A stretch of DNA of 64,000 nucleotides from Nemophila menziesii. Lineage: Eukaryota; Streptophyta; Magnoliopsida; Boraginales; Hydrophyllaceae. The notes under the pieces are model-generated. The model worked only from the letters and a program-made list of their open reading frames with translations. It had not been told where the DNA came from and searched no databases. Positions 47,301 to 62,300 of this stretch are shown piece after piece. Within the stretch, counting starts at the first letter, position 1; the number at the start of each line of letters is the position of its first letter. The stretch is from positions 11,454,001 through 11,518,000 of the forward strand of contig JARWIR010000014.1 of the NCBI GenBank assembly GCA_029959085.1. The letters are read 5' to 3'. The position numbers were made by a program, and so were the translations under genes.

Positions 47301-48820
47301 AATTAGGGTTGAATGTTACGGTTGGTTAAACCCTAACTGACCCAAAAAAGTCAATAAAACACATCTCAACACGTAAAACAGATCATCTTAGATGGTTAAG
47401 CTATCTGTCGGTCCCAGAAGGCCCAACGCACTCAAAAAACATATATTATGTGCCCCATTCTGAGAAAGTATGCGAAAGTAGCAAAAATTCTTCGGGGAAC
47501 TTCAAAAACCTTAAAAACGGTTTGCAAAGTGTTTGGATGATAGAAACAAGCCAATATCTTCACGTTATTATCATTTCCATAGTAAGGGTTCACTGATTAA
47601 GGTTTTTGGATTAGGGTATAAGGTTTAGTGTTAAGGGTTTGGGGTTTCTGGTTACGGTTTATTGTTAGAGTTTATGGTTAGTATTTAGGCCTTGGTGATG
47701 GATTAGGTGTAGGTTATATGGTTAAGGTTTTGTGTTTATAGTTTAGGGTATAACGTTAGAGACTTTAGAAATTAGGGTTGAATGTTACGGTTGTTAAAAC
47801 CCTAACTGGCCCAAAATACGATATCCTAAAATAGAATATTAAAAACAACCTAAAATTCAATAAAATACATCTCAACACGTAAAACAGATCATCTTAGATG
47901 GCGAAGTTATATGTCAGTTCCAGAAGGCCCGACGCACTCAAAAAACATATATTGTGTGCCCCATTCTGAGAAAGTATGCGAAAGTTAGCAGAAATCCTTC
48001 GGGGAACTTCAAAAACCTTAAAAACGGTTTGCAACGTGTTTGGATGATAGAAACAAGCCAAAATCTTCATGTTATTATCCTTTCCATGGTTAGGTTTCAG
48101 TGATTAAGGTTTTTGGATTAGGGTATAAGGTTTAGTGTTTAGGGTTTGGGGTTTCTGGTTACGGTTAATTGTTAGAGTTTATGGTTAGTATTTAGGCCTT
48201 ATGGTGATGGATTAGGTGTAGGTTATATGGTTAAGGTTTTGTGTTTATGGTTTAGGGTATAACGTTAGAGACTTTAGAAATTAGGGTTGAATGTTACGGT
48301 TGGTAAAACCCTAACTGGCCCAAAATACGATATCCTAAAATAGAATATTAAAAACAACCTAAAATTCAATAAAATACATCTCAACACGTAAAACAGATCA
48401 TCTTAGATGGCGAAGTTATATGTCAGTTCCAGAAGGCCCGACGCACTCAAAAAACATATATTATGTGCCCCATTCTGAGAAAGTATGCGAAAGTTAGCAG
48501 AAATCCTTCGGGGAACTTCAAAAACCTTAAAAACGGTTTGAAACGTATTTGGATGATAGAAACAAGCCAAAATCGACACGTTATTATCCTTTCCATGGTT
48601 AGGGTTCAGTGACTAAGGTTATGTGATTATGGTATAAGGTTTAGTGTTTAGGGTTTGGGGTTTCTGGTTACGGTTTATTGTTTATGGTTAGTATTTAGGG
48701 CTTATGGTGATGGATTAGGTGTAGGTTATAGGGTTAAGGTTTTGTGTTTATGGTTTAGGGTATAACGTTAGAGACTTTAGAAATTAGGGTTGAATGTTAC
48801 GGTTGGTAAAACCCTAACTG
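44361..48820 (+). repeat. Trimeric higher-order repeat, 1489 bp, three copies, marked by a 37-bp deletion
   Basis: One monomer in three has gacccaaaaaagtc where others have a longer stretch: 37 bases between two A-runs are missing. The marker lies at 44361, 45850, 47339 and 48820, giving spacings of 1489, 1489 and 1481 bp, as expected for three ~509-bp monomers minus 37. The last copy has a further 6-bp loss near 48680 (attgtttatgg). Confidence 0.88.
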
Positions 48821-51800
48821 ACCCAAAAAAGTCAATAAAACACATCTCAACACGTAAAACAGATCATCTTAGATGGTTAAGCTAACTGTCGGTCCCAGAA
48901 GGCCCAACGCACTCAAAAAACATATATTATGTGCCCCATTCTGAGAAAGTATGCGAAAGTAGCAAAACTTCTTCGGGGAACTTCAAAAACCTTAAAAACG
49001 GTTTGCAAAGTGTTTCGATGATAGAAACAAGCCAAAATCTTCACGTTATTATCATTTCCATAGTTAGGGTTCACTGACTAAGGTTTTTGGATTAGGGTAT
49101 AAGGTTTAGTGTTTAGGGTTTGGGGTTTCTGGTTACGGTTTATTGTTAGAGTTTATGGTTAGTATTTAGGCCTTATGGTGATGGATTAGGTGTAGGTTAT
49201 ATGGTTAAGGTTTTGTGTTTATGGTTTAGGGTATAACGTTAGAGACTTTAGAAATTAGGGTCGAATGTTACGGTTGGTAAAACCCTAACTGACCCAAAAT
49301 ACGATATCCTAAAATAAAATATTAAAAACAACCTAAAAGTCAAAAAAATACATCTCAACACGTAAAACAGATCATCTTAGATGGCGAAGCTATCCGTCGG
49401 TCCCAGAAGGCCCAACGCACTCAAAAAACATATATTATGTGCCCCATTCTAAGAAAGTATGCAAAAGTAGCAAAAATTCTTCGGGGAACTTCAAAAACCT
49501 TAAAAACGGTTTGCAAAGTGTTTGGATGATAGAAACAAGCCAAAATCTTCACGTTATTATCATTTCCATAGTTAGCTGATTAAGGTTTTTGGATTAGGGT
49601 ATAAGGTTTAGTGTTTAGGGTTTGGGGTTTCTGGTTACGGTTTATTGTTAGAGTTTATGGTTAGTATTTAGGCCTTATGGTGATGGATTAGGTGTAGGTT
49701 ATATGGTTAAGGTTTTGTGTTTATGGTTTAGGGTATAACGTTAGAGACTTTAGAAATTAGGGTCGAATGTTACGGTTGGTAAAACCCTAACTGACCCAAA
49801 ATACGATATCCTAAAATACAATATTAAAAACAACCTAAAAGTCAATAAAACACATCTCAACACGTAAAACAGATCATCTTAGATGGCGAAGTTATATGTC
49901 AGTTCCAGAAGGCCTGACGCACTCAAAAAACATATATTATGTGCCCCATTCTGAGAAAGTATGCGAAAGTTAGCAGAGATCCTTCGGGGAACTTCAAAAA
50001 CCTTAAAAACAGTTTGCAACGTGTTTGGATGATAGCCAAAATCTTCACGTAATTATCCTTTCAATGGTTAGGGTTCAGTGACTAAGGTTATGTGATTATG
50101 GTATAAAGTTTAGTGTTTAGGGTTTGGGGTTTCTGGTTACGGTTTATTGTTAGATTTTATGGTTAGTATTTAGGGCTTATGGTGATGGATTAGGTGTAGG
50201 TTATAGGGTTAAGGTTTTGTGCTTATGGTTTAGGGTATAACGTTAGAGACTTTAGAAATTAGGGTCGAATGTTACGGTTGGTAAAACCCTAACTGGCCCA
50301 AAATACGATATCCTAAAATACAATATTAAAAACAACCTAAAAGTCAATAAAATTCATCTCAACACGTAAAACAGATCATCTTAGATGGCGAAGCTATCCG
50401 TCGGTCCCAGAAGGCCCAACGCACTCAAAAAACATATATTATGTGCCCCATTCTGAGAAAGTATGCGAAAGAAGCAAAAATTCTTTGGGGAACTTCAAAA
50501 ACCTTAAAAACGGTTTGCAAAGTGTTTGGATGATAGAAACAAGCCAAAATCTTCACGTTATTATCATTTCCATAGTTAGGGTTCACTGATTAAGGTTTTT
50601 GGATTAGGGTATAAGGTTTAGTGTTTAGGGTTTGGGGTTTCTGGTTAGGGTTAATTGTTAGAGTTTATGGTTAGTATTTAGGCCTTATGGTGATAGATTA
50701 GGTGTCGGTTATATGGTTAAGGTTTTGTGTTTATGGTTTAGGGTATAACGTTAGAGACTTTAGAAATTAGGGTCGAATGTTACGGTTGGTAAAACCCTAA
50801 CTGACCCAAAATACGATATCCTAAAATACAATATTAAAAACAACCTAAAAGTCAATAAAATACATCTCAACACGTAAAACAGATCATCTTAGATGGCGAA
50901 GTTATATGTCAGTTCCAGAAGGCCTGACGCACTCAAAAAACATATATTATGTGCCCCATTCTGAGAAAGTATGCGAAAGTTAGCAGAGATCCTTCGGGGA
51001 ACTTCAAAAACCTTAAAAACAGTTTGCAACGTGTTTGGATGATAGCCAAAATCTTCACGTAATTATCCTTTCAATGGTTAGGGTTCAGTGACTAAGGTTA
51101 TGTGATTATGGTATAAAGTTTAGTGTTTAGGGTTTGGGGTTTCTGGTTACGGTTTATTGTTAGATTTTATGGTTAGTATTTAGGGCTTATGGTGATGGAT
51201 TAGGTGTAGGTTATAGGGTTAAGGTTTTGTGCTTATGGTTTAGGGTATAACGTTAGAGACTTTAGAAATTAGGGTCGAATGTTACGGTTGGTAAAACCCT
51301 AACTGGCCCAAAATACGATATCCTAAAATACAATATTAAAAACAACCTAAAAGTCAATAAAATTCATCTCAACACGTAAAACAGATCATCTTAGATGGCG
51401 AAGCTATCCGTCGGTCCCAGAAGGCCCAACGCACTCAAAAAACATATATTATGTGCCCCATTCTGAGAAAGTATGCGAAAGAAGCAAAAATTCTTTGGGG
51501 AACTTCAAAAACCTTAAAAACGGTTTGCAAAGTGTTTGGATGATAGAAACAAGCCAAAATCTTCACGTTATTATCATTTCCATAGTTAGGGTTCACTGAT
51601 TAAGGTTTTTGGATTAGGGTATAAGGTTTAGTGTTTAGGGTTTGGGGTTTCTGGTTAGGGTTAATTGTTAGAGTTTATGGTTAGTATTTAGGCCTTATGG
51701 TGATAGATTAGGTGTCGGTTATATGGTTAAGGTTTTGTGTTTATGGTTTAGGGTATAACGTTAGAGACTTTAGAAATTAGGGTCGAATGTTACGGTTGGT

Positions 51801-53398
51801 AAAACCCTAACTGACCCAAAATACGATATCCTAAAATACAATATTAAAAACAACCTAAAAGTCAATAAAATACATCTCAACACGTAAAACAGATCATCTT
51901 AGATGGCGAAGTTAAATGTCAGTTCCAGAAGGCCCGACGCACTCAAAAAACATATATTATGTGCTCCATTCTGAGAAAGTATGCGAAAGTTAGCGGAAAT
52001 CCTTCGGGGAACTTCAAAAACCTTAAAAACGGTTTGCAACATGTTTGGATGATAGAAACAAGCCAAAATCTTCACGTTATTATCCTTTCAATGGTTAGGG
52101 TTCAGTGACTAAGGTTATGTGATTATGGTATAAGGTTTAGTGTTTAGGGTTTGGGGTTTCTGGTTACGGTTTATTGTTAGATTTTATGGTTAGTATTTAG
52201 GGCTTATGGTGATGGATTAGGTGTAGGTTATAGGGTTAAGGTTTTGTGCTTGTGGTTTAGGGTATAACGTTAGAGACTTTAGAAATTAGGGTTGAATGTT
52301 ACGGTTGGTAAAACCCTAACTGACCCAAAATACGATATCCTAAAATAGAATATTAAAAACAACCTAAAAGTCAATAAAACACATCTCAACACGTAAAACA
52401 GATCATCTTATATGGCGAAGCTATCAGTCGGTCCTAAAAGGTCCAACGCACTCAAAAAACATATATTATGTGCCCCATTCTGAGAAAGTATGCGAAAGTA
52501 GCAAAAATTCTTTGGGGAACCTCAAAAACCTTAAAAACGGTTTGCAAAGTGTTTGGATGATAGAAACAAGCCAAAATCTTCACGTTATTATCATTTCCAT
52601 AGTTAGGGTTCACTGATTAAGGTTTTTGGATTAGGGTATAAGGTTTAGTGTTTAGGGTTTGGGGTTTCTGGTTACGGTTTATTGTTAGAGTTTATGGTTA
52701 GTATTTAGGCCTTATGGTGATGGATTAGGTGTAGGTTATATGGTTAAGGTTTTGTGTTTATGGTTTAGGGTATAACGTTAGAGACTTTAGAAATTAGGGT
52801 CGAATATTACGGTTGGTATAACCCTAACTGACCCGAAATACGATATCCTAAAATAGAATATTAAAAACAACCTAAAAGTCAATAAAACACATCTCAACAC
52901 GTAAAACAGATCATCTTAGATGGCGAAGTTATATGTCAGTTCCAGAAGGCCTGACGCACTCAAAAAACATATATTATGTGCCCCATTCTGAGAAAGTATG
53001 CGAAAGTTAGCAGAGATCCTTCGGGGAACTTCAAAAACCTTAAAAACAGTTTGCAACGTGTTTGGATGATAGAAACAAGCCAAATTCTTTACGTTATTAT
53101 CCTTTCCGTGGTTAGGGTTCAGTGACTAAGGTTATGTGATTATGGTATAAGGTTTAGTGTTTAGGGTTTGGGGTTTCTGGTTACGGTTTATTGTTAGAGT
53201 TTATGGTTAGTATTTAGGGCTTATGGTGATGGATTAGGTGTAGGTTATAGGGTTAAGGTTTTGTGTTTATGGTTTAGGGTATAACGTTAGAGACTTTAGA
53301 AATTAGGGTTGAATGTTATGGTTGGTAAAACCCTAACTGAGCCAAAATACGATATCCTAAAATAGAATATTAAAAACAACCTAAAAGTCAATAAAACA
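48821..53398 (+). repeat. Dimeric satellite block after the trimer unit
   Basis: Dimers of ~1017 bp return here, with common variants agggtcgaatg and gaagctatccgtcgg. An internal near-perfect 1010-bp duplication is listed separately. No other element is seen. Confidence 0.7.
49700..51890 (+). repeat. Near-perfect 1010-bp tandem duplication
   Basis: The period is 1010, not 1017, because both copies lack the 7 bases aaacaag in gatgatag[...]ccaaaatc (near 50030 and 51040). Shared private variants include cacgtaattatcctttcaatgg, gaagcaaaaattctttgg, gatagattaggtgtcgg and aaaattcatctc. In the lines compared I found only one difference, at the left edge (cacatctc versus tacatctc), which implies a very recent copying event. 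Confidence 0.85.
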
Positions 53399-56300
53399 CA
53401 TTTCAACACGTAAAACAGATCATCTTAGATGGCGAAGCTATCTGTCGGCCCCAGAAGGCCCAACGCACTCAAAAAACATATATAATGTGCCCCATTCTGA
53501 GAAAGTATGGGAAAGTAGCAAAAATTCTTCGGGGAACTTCAAAAACCTTAAAAACGGTTTGTAAAGTGTTTGGATGATAGAAACAAGCCAAAATCTTCAC
53601 GTTATTATCATTTCCATAGTTAGTGTTCACTGATTAAGGTTTTTGGATTAGGGTATAAGGTTTAGTGTTTAGGGTTTGGGGTTTCTGGTTACGGTTTATT
53701 GTTAGAGTTTATGGTTAGTATTTAGGCCTTATGGTGATGGATTAGGTGTAGGTTATATGGTTAAGGTTTTGTGTTTATGGTTTAGGGTATAACGTTAGAG
53801 ACTTTAGAAATTAGGGTTGAATGTTACGGTTGGTAAAACCCTAACTGGCCCAAAATACGATATCCTAAAATAGAATATTAAAAACAACCTAAAATACAAT
53901 AAAATACATCTCAACACGTAAAACAGATCATCTTAGATGGCGAAGTTATATGTAAGTTCCAGAAGGCCCAACGCACTCAAAAAACATATATTATGTGCCC
54001 CATTCTGAGAAAGTATGCGAAATTTAGCAGAAATCCTTCGGGGAACTTCAAAAACCTTAAAAACGGTTTGCAACGTGTTTGGATGATAGAAACAAGCCAA
54101 AATCTTCACGTTATTATCCTTTCCGTGGTTAGGGTTCAGTGACTAAGGTTATGAGATTATGGTATAAGGTTTAGTGTTTAGGGTTTGGGGTTTCTGGTTA
54201 CGGTTTATTGTTAGAGTTAATGGTTAGTATTTAGGGCTCATGGTGATGGATTAGGTGTAGGTTATAGGGTTAAGTTTTGTGTTTATGGTTTAGGGTATAA
54301 CGTTAGAGACTTTAGAAATTAGGGTTGAATGTTATGGTTGGTAAAACCCTAACTGAGCCAAAATACGATATCCTAAAATAGAATATTAAAAACAACCTAA
54401 AAGTCAATAAAACACATCTCAACACGTAAAACAGATCATCTTAGATGTCTAAGCTATCTATCGGTCCCAGAAGGCCCAACGCACTCAAAAAAACATATAT
54501 TATGTGCCCCATTCTGAGAAAGTATGCGAGAGTAGCAAAAATTCTTCGGGGAACTTCAAAAACCTTAAAAACGGTTTGCAAAGTGTTTGGATGATAGAAA
54601 CAAGCCAAAATCTTCACGTTATTATCATTTCCATAGTTAGGGTTCACTGATTAAGGTTTTTGGATTAGGGTATAAGGTTTAGTGTTTAGGGTTTGGGGTT
54701 TCTGGTTACGGTTTATTGTTAGAGTTTATGGTTAGTATTTAGGCCTTATGGTGATGGATTAGGTGTAGGTTATATGGTTAAGGTTTTGTGTTTATGGTTT
54801 AGGGTATAATGTTAGAGACTTTAGAAATTAGGGTCGAATGTTACGGTTGGTAAAACCCTAACTGACCCAAAATACGATATCCTAAAATAGAATATTAAAA
54901 ACAACCTAAAAGTCAATAAAACACATCTCAGCACGTAAAACAGATCATCTTAGATGGCGAAGTTATATGTCAGTTCCAGAAGGCCCGACGCACTCAAAAA
55001 ACATATATTATGTGCACCATTCTGAGAAAGTATGCGAAAGTTAGCAGAAATCCTTCGGGGAACTTCAAAAACCTTAAAAACGGTTTGCAACGTGTTTGGA
55101 TGATAGAAACAAGCCAAAATCTTCACGTTATTATCCTTTCCGTGGTTAGGGTTCAGTGACTAAGGTTATGAGATTATGGTATAAGGTTTAGTGTTTAGGG
55201 TTTGGGGTTTCTGGTTACGGTTTATTGTTAGAGTTTATGGTTAGTATTTAGGGCTCATGGTGATGGATTAGGTGTAGGTTATATGGTTAAGTTTTGTGTT
55301 TATGGTTTAGGGTATAACGTTAGAGACTTTAGAAATTAGGGTTGAATGTTATGGTTGGTAAAACCCTAACTGAGCCAAAATACGATATCCTAAAATAGAA
55401 TATTAAAAACAACCTAAAAGTCAATAAAACACATCTCAACACGTAAAACAGATCATCTTAGATGTCTAAGCTATCTGTCGGTCCCAGAAGGCCCAACGCA
55501 CTCAAAAAGACATATATTATGTGCCCCATTCTGAGAAAGTATGCGAAAGTAGCAAAAATTCTTCGGGGAACTTCAAAAACCTTAAAAACGGTTTGCAAAG
55601 TGTTTGGATGATAGAAACAAGCCAAAATCTTCACGTTATTATCATTTCCATAGTTAGGGTTCACTGATTAAGGTTTTTGGATTAGGGTATAAGGTTTAGT
55701 GTTTAGGGTTTGGGGTTTCTGGTTACGGTTTATTGTTAGAGTTTATGGTTAGTATTTAGGCCTTATGGTGATGGATTAGGTGTAGGTTATATGGTTAAGG
55801 TTTTGTGTTTATGGTTTAGGGTATAATGTTAGAGACTTTAGAAATTAGGGTCGAATATTACGGTTGGTATAACCCTAACTGACCCGAAATACGATATCCT
55901 AAAATAGAATATTAAAAACAACCTAAAAGTCAATAAAACACATCTCAGCACGTAAAACAGATCATCTTAGATGGCGAAGTTATATGTCAGTTCCAGAAGG
56001 CCCGACGCACTCAAAAAACATATATTATGTGCCCCATTCTGAGAAAGTATGCGAAAGTTAGCAGAGATCCTTCGGGGAACTTCAAAAACCTTAAAAACAG
56101 TTTGCAACGTGTTTGGATGATAGAAACAAGCCAAATTCTTTACGTTATTATCCTTTCCGTGGTTAGGGTTCAGTGACTAAGGTTATGTGATTATGGTATA
56201 AGGTTTAGTGTTTAGGGTTTGGGGTTTCTGGTTACGGTTTATTGTTAGAGTTTATGGTTAGTATTTAGGGCTTATGGTGATGGATTAGGTGTAGGTTATA

Positions 56301-59300
56301 GGGTTAAGGTTTTGTGTTTATGGTTTAGGGTATAACGTTAGAGACTTTAGAAATTAGGGTTGAATGTTATGGTTGGTAAAACCCTAACTGAGCCAAAATA
56401 CGATATCCTAAAATAGAATATTAAAAACAACCTAAAAGTCAATAAAACACATCTCAACACGTAAAACAGATCATCTTAGATGGCGAAGCTATCTGTCGGT
56501 CCCAGAAGGCCCAACGCACTCAAAATACATATATTATGTGCCCCATTTTGAGAAAGTATGGGAAAGTAGCAAAAATTCTTCGGGGAACTTCAAAAACCTT
56601 ATAAACGGTTTGCAAAGTGTTTGGATGATAGAAACAAGCCAAAATCTTCACGTTATTATCATTTCCATAGTTAAGGTTCACTAATTAATGTTTTTGGATT
56701 AGGGTATAAGGTTTAGTGTTTAGGGTTTGGGGTTTCTGGTTACGGTTTATTGTTAGAGTTTATGGTTAGTATTTAGGCCTTATGGTGATGGATTAGGTGT
56801 AGGTTATATGGTTAAGGTTTTGTGTTTATGGTTTAGGGTATAACGTTAGAGACTTTAGATATTAGGATTGAATGTTACGGTTGGTAAAACCCTAACTGGC
56901 CCAAAATACGATATCCTAAAATAGAATATTAAAAACAACCTAAAATTCAATTAAATACATCTCAACACGTAAAACAGATCATCTTAGATGGCGAAATTAT
57001 ATGTCAGTTCCAAAAGGCCCGACGCACTCAAAAAACATATATTATGTGCCCCATTCTGAGAAAGTATGCGAAATTTAGCAGAAATCCTTCGGGGAACTTC
57101 AAAAACCTTAAAAACGGTTTGCAACGTGTTTGGATGATAGAAACAAGCCAAAATCTTCACGTTATTATTTTTTCCGTGGTTAGGGTTCAGTGACTAAGGT
57201 TATGAGATTATGGTATAAGGTTTAGTGTTTAGGGTTTGGGGTTTCTGGTTACGGTTTATTGTTAGAGTTTATGGTTAGTATTTAGGGCTCATGGTGATGG
57301 ATTAGGTGTAGGTTATAGGGTTAAGTTTTGTGTTTATGGTTTAGGGTATAACGTTAGAGACTTTAGAAATTAGGTTTGAATGTTATGGTTGGTAAAACCC
57401 TAACTGAGCCAAAATACGATATTCTAAAATAGAATATTAAAAACAACCTAAAAGTCAATAAAACACATCTCAACACGTAAAACAGATCATCTTAGATGTC
57501 TAAGCTATCTGTCGGTCCCAGAAGGCCCAACGCACTCAAAAAGACATATATTATGTGCCCCATTCTGAGAAAGTATGCGAAAGTAGCAAAAATTCTTCGG
57601 GGAACTTCAAAAACCTTAAAAACGGTTTGCAAAGTGTTTGGATGATAGAAACAAGCCAAAATCTTCACGTTATTATCATTTCCATAGTTAGGGTTCACTG
57701 ATTAAGGTTTTTGGATTAGGGTATAAGGTTTAGTGTTTAGGGTTTGGGGTTTCTGGTTACGGTTTATTGTTAGAGTTTATGGTTAGTATTTAGGCCTTAT
57801 GGTGATGGATTAGGTGTAGGTTATATGGTTAAGGTTTTGTGTTTATGGTTTAGGGTATAATGTTAGAGACTTTAGAAATTAGGGTCGAATATTACGGTTG
57901 GTATAACCCTAACTGACCCGAAATACGATATCCTAAAATAGAATATTAAAAACAACCTAAAAGTCAATAAAACACATCTCAACACGTAAAACAGATCATC
58001 TTAGATGGCGAAGCTATCTGTCAGTTCCAGAAGGCCCAACGCAATCAAAAAACATATATTATGTGCCCCATTCTGAGAAAGTATGCGAAAGTTAGCAGAG
58101 ATCCTTCGGGGAACTTCAAAAACCTTAAAAACAGTTTGCAACGTGTTTGGATGATAGAAACAAGCCAAATTCTTTACGTTATTATCCTTTCCGTGGTTAG
58201 GGTTCAGTGACTAAGGTTATGTGATTATGGTATAAGGTTTAGTGTTTAGGGTTTGGGGTTTCTGGTTACGGTTTATTGTTAGAGTTTATGGTTAGTATTT
58301 AGGGCTTATGGTGATGGATTAGGTGTAGGGTATAGGGTTAAGGTTTTGTGTTTATGGTTTAGGGTATAACGTTAGAGACTTTAGAAATTAGGGTTGAATG
58401 TTATGGTTGGTAAAACCCTAACTGAGCCAAAATACGATATCCTAAAATAGAATATTAAAAACAACCTAAAAGTCAATAAAACACATCTCAACACGTAAAA
58501 CAGATCATCTTAGATGGCGAAGCTATCTGTCGGCCCCAGAAGGCCCAACGCACTCAAAAAACATATATAATGTGCCCCATTCTGAGAAAGTATGGGAAAG
58601 TAGCAAAAATTCTTCGGGGAACTTCAAAAACCTTAAAAACGGTTTGCAAAGTGTTTGGATGATAGAAACAAGCCAAAATCTTCACGTTATTATCATTTCC
58701 ATAGTTAGGGTTCACTTATTAAGGTTTTTGGATTAGGGTATAAGGTTTAGTGTTTAGGGTTTGGGGTTTCTGGTTACGGTTTATTGTTAGAGTTTATGGT
58801 TAGTATTTAGGCCTTATGGTGATGGATTAGGTGTAGGTTATATGGTTAATGTTTTGTGTTTATGGTTTAGGGTATAACGTTAGAGACTTTAGAAATTAGG
58901 GTCGAATATTACGGTTGGTATAACCCTAACTGACCCGAAATACGATATCCTAAAATAGAATATTAAAAACAACCTAAAAGTCAATAAAACACATCTCAGC
59001 ACGTAAAACAGATCATCTTAGATGGCGAAGTTATATGTCAGTTCCAGAAGGCCTGACGCACTCAAAAAACATATATTATGTGCCCCATTCTGAGAAAGTA
59101 TGCGGAAGTTAGCAGAGATCCTTCGGGGAACTTCAAAAACCTTAAAAACAGTTTGCAACGTGTTTGGATGATAGAAACAAGCCAAATTCTTTACGTTATT
59201 ATCCTTTCCGTGGTTAGGGTTCAGTGACTAAGGTTATGTGATTATGGTATAAGGTTTAGTGTTTAGGGTTTGGGGTTTCTGGTTACGGTTTATTGTTAGA

Positions 59301-62300
59301 GTTTATGGTTAGTATTTAGGGCTTACGGTGATGGATTAGGTGTAGGTTATAGGGTTAAGGTTTTGTGTTTATGGTTTAGGGTATAACGTTAGAGACTTTA
59401 GAAATTAGGGTTGAATGTTATGGTTGGTAAAACCCTAACTGAGCCAAAATACGATATCCTAAAATAGAATATTAAAAAAAACCTAAAAGTCAATAAAACA
59501 CATTTCAACACGTAAAACAGATTCTTAGATGGCGAAGCTATCTGTCGGCCCCAGAAGGCCCAACGCACTCAAAAAACATATATAATGTGCCCCATTCTGA
59601 GAAAGTATGGGAAAGTAGCAAAAATTCTTCGGGGAACTTCAAAAACCTTAAAAACGGTTTGTAAAGTGTTTGGATGATAGAAACAAGCCAAAATCTTCAC
59701 GTTATTATCATTTCCATAGTTAGTGTTCACTGATTAAGGTTTTTGGATTAGGGTATAAGGTTTAGTGTTTAGGGTTTGGGGTTTCTGGTTACGGTTTATT
59801 GTTAGAGTTTATGGTTAGTATTTTGGCCTTATGGTGATGGATTAGGTGTAGGTTATATGGTTAAGGTTTTGTGTTTATGGTTTAGGGTATAACGTTAGAG
59901 ACTTTAGAAATTAGGGTTGAATGTTACGGTTGGTAAAACCCTAACTGGCCCAAAATACGATATCCTAAAATAGAATATTAAAAACAACCTAAAATTCAAT
60001 AAAATACATCTCAACACGTAAAACAGATCATCTTAGATGGCGAAGTTATATGTAAGTTCCAGAAGGCCCAACGCACTCAAAAAACATATATTATGTGCCC
60101 CATTCTGAGAAAGTATGCGAAATTTAGCAGAAATCCTTCGGGGAACTTCAAAAACCTTAAAAACGGTTTGCAACGTGTTTGGATGATAGAAACAAGCCAA
60201 AATCTTCACGTTATTATCCTTTCCGTGGTTAGGGTTCAGTGACTAAGGTTATGAGATTATGGTATAAGGTTTAGTGTTTAGGGTTTGGGGTTTCTGGTTA
60301 CGGTTTATTGTTAGAGTTTATGGTTAGTATTTAGGGCTCATGGTGATGGATTAGGTGTAGGTTATAGGGTTAAGTTTTGTGTTTATGGTTTAGGGTATAA
60401 CGTTAGAGACTTTAGAAATTAGGGTTGAATGTTATGGTTGGTAAAACCCTAACTGAGCCAAAATACGATATCCTAAAATAGAATATTAAAAACAACCTAA
60501 AAGTCAATAAAACACATCTCAACACGTAAAACAGATCATCTTAGATGTCTAAGCTATCTATCGGTCCCAGAAGGCCCAACGCACTCAAAAAAACATATAT
60601 TATGTGCCCCATTCTGAGAAAGTATGCGAGAGTAGCAAAAATTCTTCGGGGAACTTCAAAAACCTTAAAAACGGTTTGCAAAGTGTTTGGATGATAGAAA
60701 CAAGCCAAATTCTTCACGTTATTATCATTTCTCCATAGTTAGGGTTCACTGTTTAAGGTTTTTGGATTAGGGTATAAGGTTTAGTGTTTAGGGTTTGGGG
60801 TTTCTGGTTACGGTTTATTGTTAGAGTTTATGGTTAGTATTTAGGCCTTATGGTGATGGATTAGGTGTAGGTTATATGGTTAAGGTTTTGTTTTTATGGT
60901 TTAGGGTATAACGTTAGAGACTTTAGATATTAGGATTGAATGTTACGGTTGGTAAAACCCTAACTGGCCCAAAATACGATATCCTAAAATAGAATATTAA
61001 AAACAACCTAAAATTCAATTAAATACATCTCAACACGTAAAACAGATCATCTTAGATGGCGAAATTATATGTCAGTTCCAGAAGGCCCGACGCACTCAAA
61101 AAACATATATTATGTGCCCCATTCTGAGAAATTATGCGAAATTTAGCAGAAATCCTTCGGGGAACTTCAAAAACCTTAAAAACGGTTTGCAACGTGTTTG
61201 GATGATAGAAACAAGCCAAAATCTTCACGTTATTATCCTTTCCGTGGTTAGGGTTCAGTGACTAAGGTTATGAGATTATGGTATAAGGTTTAGTGTTTAG
61301 GGTTTGGGGTTTCTGGTTACGGTTTATTGTTAGAGTTTATGGTTAGTATTTAGGGCTCATGGTGATGGATTAGGTGTAGGTTATAGGGTTAAGTTTTGTG
61401 TTTATGGTTTAGGGTATAACGTTAGAGACTTTAGAAATTAGGGTTGAATGTTATGGTTGGTAAAACCCTAACTGAGCCAAAATACGATATCCTAAAATAG
61501 AATATTAAAAACAACCTAAAAGTCAATAAAACACATCTCAACACGTAAAACAGATCATCTTAGATGTCTAAGCTATCTATCGGTCCCAGAAGGCCCAACG
61601 CACTCAAAAAAACATATATTATGTGCCCCATTCTTAGAAAGTATGCGAGAGTAGCAAAAATTCTTCGGGGAACTTCAAAAACCTTAAAAACGGTTTGCAA
61701 AGTGTTTGGATGATAGAAACAAGCCAAAATCTTCACGTTATTATCATTTCCATAATTAGGGTTCACTGATTAAGGTTTTTGGATTAGGGTATAAGGTTTA
61801 GTGTTTAGGGTTTGGGGTTTCTGGTTACGGTTTATTGTTAGAGTTTATGGTTAGTATTTAGGCCTTATGGTGATTGATTAGGTGTAGGTTATATGGTTAA
61901 GGTTTTGTGTTTATGGTTTAGGGTATAATGTTAGAGACTTTAGAAATTAGGGTCGAATGTTACGGTTGGTAAAACCCTAACTGACCCAAAATACGATATC
62001 CTAAAATAGAATATTAAAAACAACCTAAAAGTCAATAAAACACATCTCAGCACGTAAAACAGATCATCTTAGATGGCGAAGTTATATGTCAGTTCCAGAA
62101 GGCCCGACGCACTCAAAAAACATATATTATGTGCCCCATTCTGAGAAAGTATGGGAAAGTTAGCAGAAATCCTTCGGGGAACTTCAAAAACCTTAAAAAC
62201 GGTTTGCAACGTGTTTGGATGATAGAAACAAGCCAAAATCTTCACGTTATTATCCTTTCCGTGGTTAGGGTTCAGTGACTAAGGGTATGTGATTATGGTA

